In this document: positions 12,781 to 14,280 of the stretch, in pieces
Numbering within the stretch: the first letter of the stretch is position 1
Layout: the number at the start of each line of letters is the position of its first letter
Assembly (NCBI GenBank): GCA_030018555.1
Contig: JASEHY010000016.1
Coordinates: forward strand, 1-14,280
Length of the DNA: 14,280 bases
Reading direction: 5' to 3'
From: Planctomycetota bacterium
GTDB taxonomy: Bacteria > Planctomycetota > MHYJ01 > JACQXL01
Translations under genes and position numbers: made by a program
Notes under the pieces: generated by a model
Database searches by the model: none
Told to the model about the DNA's origin: nothing
The model's input: the letters and a program-made list of their open reading frames with translations, nothing else

Positions 12781-13174
12781 CTTCTGTTCCATCTTTGCCG
12801 TCAGGTCCAAGAGACCAGAGGTCAAAGTCAGTTCTACCTCTCTGGGGAGGGCAAGAATATTGATATTTCTCTTTCCACGGGTCAGTTGGCTCTTCGTTCA
12901 AATAAGGACCACTCCACTCTTTGGGAATCGGAGAAGATGTTGGCTTTTCCATCAATGCCTTAAGCCCCTGCTCAGTGGTAGGAAACATCCCGTTCTCCAT
13001 TTCGTATCTTCCCAGAGCAGAACTTATCGTTGTAATATTTGCAAAGGCTACTTTTTTGCGAGATTTGTCTCCCACCCCAACGAATCTGGGAACCACCATT
13101 GCGGCAAGTATTCCGATAATGATAACCACCATCAGCAACTCTATCAGGGTAAATCCATTATTATTTCGTCTCAT
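12749..13174 (-). CDS. gspG: Type II secretion major pseudopilin GspG
   Basis: GspG is the main subunit of the type II secretion pseudopilus. The leader MRRNNNG is cut before FTLIELLMVVIIIGILAAMV, with the essential E at +5. The typical major pseudopilin features follow: VPRFVGVGDKSRKKVAFANI, a disordered PTTEQGLKALMEKPT loop, DPWKEKYQYSCPP, and the C-terminal calcium-site region LWSLGPDGKDGTEDDITNW. At 141 residues it is of standard length. GAGAGGTG upstream of ATG 13174 is a good ribosome site. It is the first gene of the gspG-I-J-K-L-M run and lies 229 nt after ndk, separated by tandem hairpins. Confidence 0.95.
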   Translation of the reverse strand: MRRNNNGFTLIELLMVVIIIGILAAMVVPRFVGVGDKSRKKVAFANITTISSALGRYEMENGMFPTTEQGLKALMEKPTSSPIPKEWSGPYLNEEPTDPWKEKYQYSCPPQRGRTDFDLWSLGPDGKDGTEDDITNWKKQE

Positions 13175-13186
13175 AAAACACCTCTC

Positions 13187-13348
13187 TTAGAGCCAGTTAG
13201 ACCGAAGGTCGTTACTGGCTCTTATCCTGTAAGGGTTAGAGCCAGTTAGACTCCCGATTTATCGGGATTACTGGCTCTTATCCTGTAAGGGTTAGAGCCA
13301 GTTAGACACCCCGATGTTATATCGGGGAGGCATTACTGGCACTTAGAC
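13187..13348. repeat. Three tandem hairpin units with different cores
   Basis: Three units start with TTAGAGCCAGTTAGAC at 13187, 13236 and 13292 and close with TTACTGGCTCT (TTACTGGCACT in the third). Each encloses a different palindrome: GACC/GGTC (13200-13210), TCCCGAT/ATCGGGA (13252-13267) and CCCCGAT/ATCGGGG (13309-13327). The linker TATCCTGTAAGGGT is kept between units. The same outer motif (ACTGGCT...AGCCAGT) frames part of the 69-bp blocks. It fills the ndk-gspG gap. Confidence 0.8.
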
Positions 13349-13351
13349 CCC

Positions 13352-13372
13352 GCCTGCCTGCGGTAGGCAGGC
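13352..13372. repeat. GCCTGCCT palindrome downstream of ndk
   Basis: GCCTGCCT (13352-13359) pairs perfectly with AGGCAGGC (13365-13372) around GCGGT. It lies about 30 nt after the ndk stop on the minus strand and may also act as a transcript 3' hairpin. There is no T-run. Confidence 0.65.
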
Positions 13373-13403
13373 CGAATGGCGGAGCATATCTTTAATCTTC
13401 TGT

Positions 13404-13880
13404 TTAACTACTCATCTCTTCTTCTTCAGAAGGATGATAAACCCATTTGAGATTGTCCAGAATATAGGACAATATTTCGGTTTCCTTAAAGAAGATAGCG
13501 ATTTCGTTCTGTGCGGTTTCTGGTGAATCAGAGGCGTGGACAAGGTTATAACTGATACTGGCTCCGAAATCTCCACGGATTGTGCCGGGTTCGGCATCAG
13601 CGCCAAAGGTAGCACCTAATAACTTACGGGAGATATTCACCGCACCAATACCTTCCACCACCATCGTAACCACCGTACCGGCAGTAATAAACTTAAGCAA
13701 TCCCTGGTAGAACTGCTTTTTCTTATGAATAGCGTAAAGTGTTTCTGCTTGCTTTGGAGATACCTTCATCATTTTCAATCCTACAATTTTTAATCCTTTA
13801 TGCTCAAAACGGCTAATGATTTCCCCGATTAGTTTTCTCTGAACCCCATCTGGCTTAATAATCACTAATGTCTTTTCCAT
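13404..13880 (-). CDS. ndk: Nucleoside diphosphate kinase
   Basis: Ndk moves the gamma phosphate from ATP to other (d)NDPs through a phosphohistidine, balancing nucleotide pools in the cytoplasm. MEKTLVIIKPDGVQRKLIGE is the family N-terminus. The active-site signature NLVHASDSPETAQNEI carries the catalytic histidine (about residue 115), and TIRGDFG (about 100-106) holds nucleotide-binding residues. At 158 aa it is longer than the usual 140 or so, with a charged tail ending HPSEEEEMSS. Start ATG 13880 follows AAGGAG at 13890-13895, and a near-consensus promoter lies about 90 nt upstream. There is no functional link with the gsp genes downstream; they may share transcription by read-through. 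Confidence 0.97.
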   Translation of the reverse strand: MEKTLVIIKPDGVQRKLIGEIISRFEHKGLKIVGLKMMKVSPKQAETLYAIHKKKQFYQGLLKFITAGTVVTMVVEGIGAVNISRKLLGATFGADAEPGTIRGDFGASISYNLVHASDSPETAQNEIAIFFKETEILSYILDNLKWVYHPSEEEEMSS

Positions 13881-13889
13881 AGTATGCTA

Positions 13890-13895
13890 CTCCTT
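13890..13895 (-). promoter_or_regulatory. Ribosome binding site of ndk
   Basis: On the minus strand AAGGAG precedes the ndk ATG by 9 nt. It supports 13880 as the start. Confidence 0.75.
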
Positions 13896-13935
13896 ATTAT
13901 TATACCCCATTTTATATGGTTCTTCCGACATTTTA

Positions 13936-13951
13936 GTGGGTTAATACCCAC
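13936..13951. promoter_or_regulatory. Perfect inverted repeat in the ndk 5' leader
   Basis: GTGGGT (13936-13941) and ACCCAC (13946-13951) are perfect inverted repeats around TAAT. They lie just downstream of the predicted transcription start of ndk, so they could be an operator or a leader hairpin. No regulator is identified. Confidence 0.35.
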
Positions 13952-13968
13952 ACTTCTCAAGTAAATGA

Positions 13969-13997
13969 TTTATAACCTTTTCTCCTCATCTTGTCAA
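13969..13997 (-). promoter_or_regulatory. Sigma70-type promoter of ndk
   Basis: On the minus strand TTGACA (13992-13997, perfect -35), a 17-nt spacer, then TATAAA (13969-13974). The predicted start near 13962 leaves an untranslated leader of about 80 nt before ndk. It may also feed the gsp genes. Confidence 0.7.
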
Positions 13998-14049
13998 GAG
14001 ATTTTTATTCATGAAAAGAAAGTTTATTACCTCATCCTGTCATATAAAC

Positions 14050-14063
14050 ATCACCTCCTTTCT
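14050..14063 (-). promoter_or_regulatory. Extended Shine-Dalgarno sequence without a real gene
   Basis: The minus strand reads AGAAAGGAGGTGAT, a full-length complement of the usual 16S rRNA 3' end. It is followed 6 nt later by ATGACAGGATGA, only three codons. It lies after the transposase stop. Confidence 0.4.
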
Positions 14064-14081
14064 CGTAAAACTAAATCCTGT

Positions 14082-14280
14082 TTACCCCCTAAATGCTCCT
14101 CTAATCTTTAAGAAGAAATAATCCATATCCCTGAAACCAAATGCTATTCTCTTTATTACTTTTATCTTGTTGTTCATCCCCTCTAAAAACGAAGTGCTAA
14201 TCCAATAGCGACAATGCGCTAAAATACCGGGCAGATGTTCTTTCAAGCTGTCAGCAAATTTAATTAACGGTGCAATACCT
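14082..14280 (-). CDS. ISL3-family transposase, C-terminal part (cut by window edge)
   Basis: The minus strand from the right edge encodes 65 in-frame residues ending at TAA 14082-14084. The segments WISTSFLEGMNNKIKVIKRI and AFGFRDMDYFFLKIRGAF are the conserved end of the DDE transposase of ISL3 (IS204/IS1001/IS1165) elements: the 'LEG-NNKIK-IKR-A-GFRD--YF-L-I' block, including the catalytic glutamate in LEG. The start and most of the protein are outside the window. The end of the insertion sequence should fall between 14082 and the ndk promoter, but with one side visible I cannot place its terminal inverted repeat. A 13-nt near-direct repeat CCTCATCYTGTCA (13984-13996, 14030-14042) lies in that interval. 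Family assignment is confident; intactness is unknown. Confidence 0.85.
   Translation of the reverse strand, partial: GIAPLIKFADSLKEHLPGILAHCRYWISTSFLEGMNNKIKVIKRIAFGFRDMDYFFLKIRGAFRG

Noticed and set aside
12755..13249. Plus-strand frame of 164 codons opposite gspG
   Set aside because: It is the antisense shadow of a clearly conserved pseudopilin gene.
13187..13348. CRISPR-like array
   Set aside because: Repeated arms with differing inserts look like repeat-spacer units, but the inserts are themselves palindromes, there are only three units, and no cas gene is present.
13895..13911. TATAAT close to the ndk start as a promoter
   Set aside because: A -10 there would place the transcription start on the Shine-Dalgarno sequence and no -35 is found; the TTGACA-17-TATAAA pair upstream is much better.
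14050..14063. 3' end of a 16S rRNA gene on the plus strand
   Set aside because: ATCACCTCCTTTCT matches the 16S tail, but the preceding bases lack the conserved helix 45 and GGCTGG sequence, so it is only an anti-SD complement.

Overview
The window is ordinary bacterial coding DNA, AT-rich to moderate in composition, peppered with short GC-rich palindromic repeats. Lipoprotein, signal peptidase II and type II secretion genes point to a diderm (Gram-negative-type) bacterium. Codon use is uniform across the genes, and modular hairpin repeats sit in almost every gap and inside several genes. That style suits repeat-rich uncultivated candidate-phylum genomes (Omnitrophota/Desantisbacteria-like), but this is an impression: no rRNA or tRNA is present to fix the taxonomy.

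Layout. 1-443 holds hairpin repeats and one tiny possible gene. A plus-strand block runs from 512 to 5840: an unknown lipoprotein, an ADP-forming acyl-CoA synthetase alpha-type protein, ribosomal proteins L16 and L29 (rplP-rpmC, cut off from the rest of the S10 operon), a DksA/TraR zinc-finger protein, signal peptidase II (lspA) and a secreted protein of unknown family. A GC-rich repeat patch (5854-6099) separates it from a converging minus-strand block. In transcription order that block reads: partial ISL3-type transposase (right edge), ndk, gspG, gspI, gspJ, gspK, gspL (PilM-PilN fusion), gspM, and a large membrane Fe-S oxidoreductase of the ETF:menaquinone oxidoreductase type.

How the genes fit together. 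gspG-I-J-K-L-M encode the pseudopilins and inner-membrane platform of a type II secretion (or related pseudopilus) machine. The secretin, ATPase, GspF, GspC, GspH and prepilin peptidase are not in the window. LspA would process the window's own lipoprotein. The acyl-CoA synthetase and the Fe-S oxidoreductase both suggest anaerobic acyl-CoA or organic-acid energy metabolism, but neither has its usual partner gene here (beta subunit; etfAB).

The most unusual feature is the repeats. They are modular palindromic cassettes, with exchangeable hairpin cores inside shared terminal inverted repeats, and they have entered genes while keeping the reading frame. Examples are the leader regions of two neighbouring pseudopilin genes (gspI and gspK, sharing a 69-bp block identical at 67 positions), a 30-bp insertion with 9-bp flanking duplications inside the Fe-S oxidoreductase, and the C-terminal tail of the acyl-CoA synthetase. 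They resemble in behaviour the coding palindromic elements known in Rickettsia, but the sequences are not ones I recognise.
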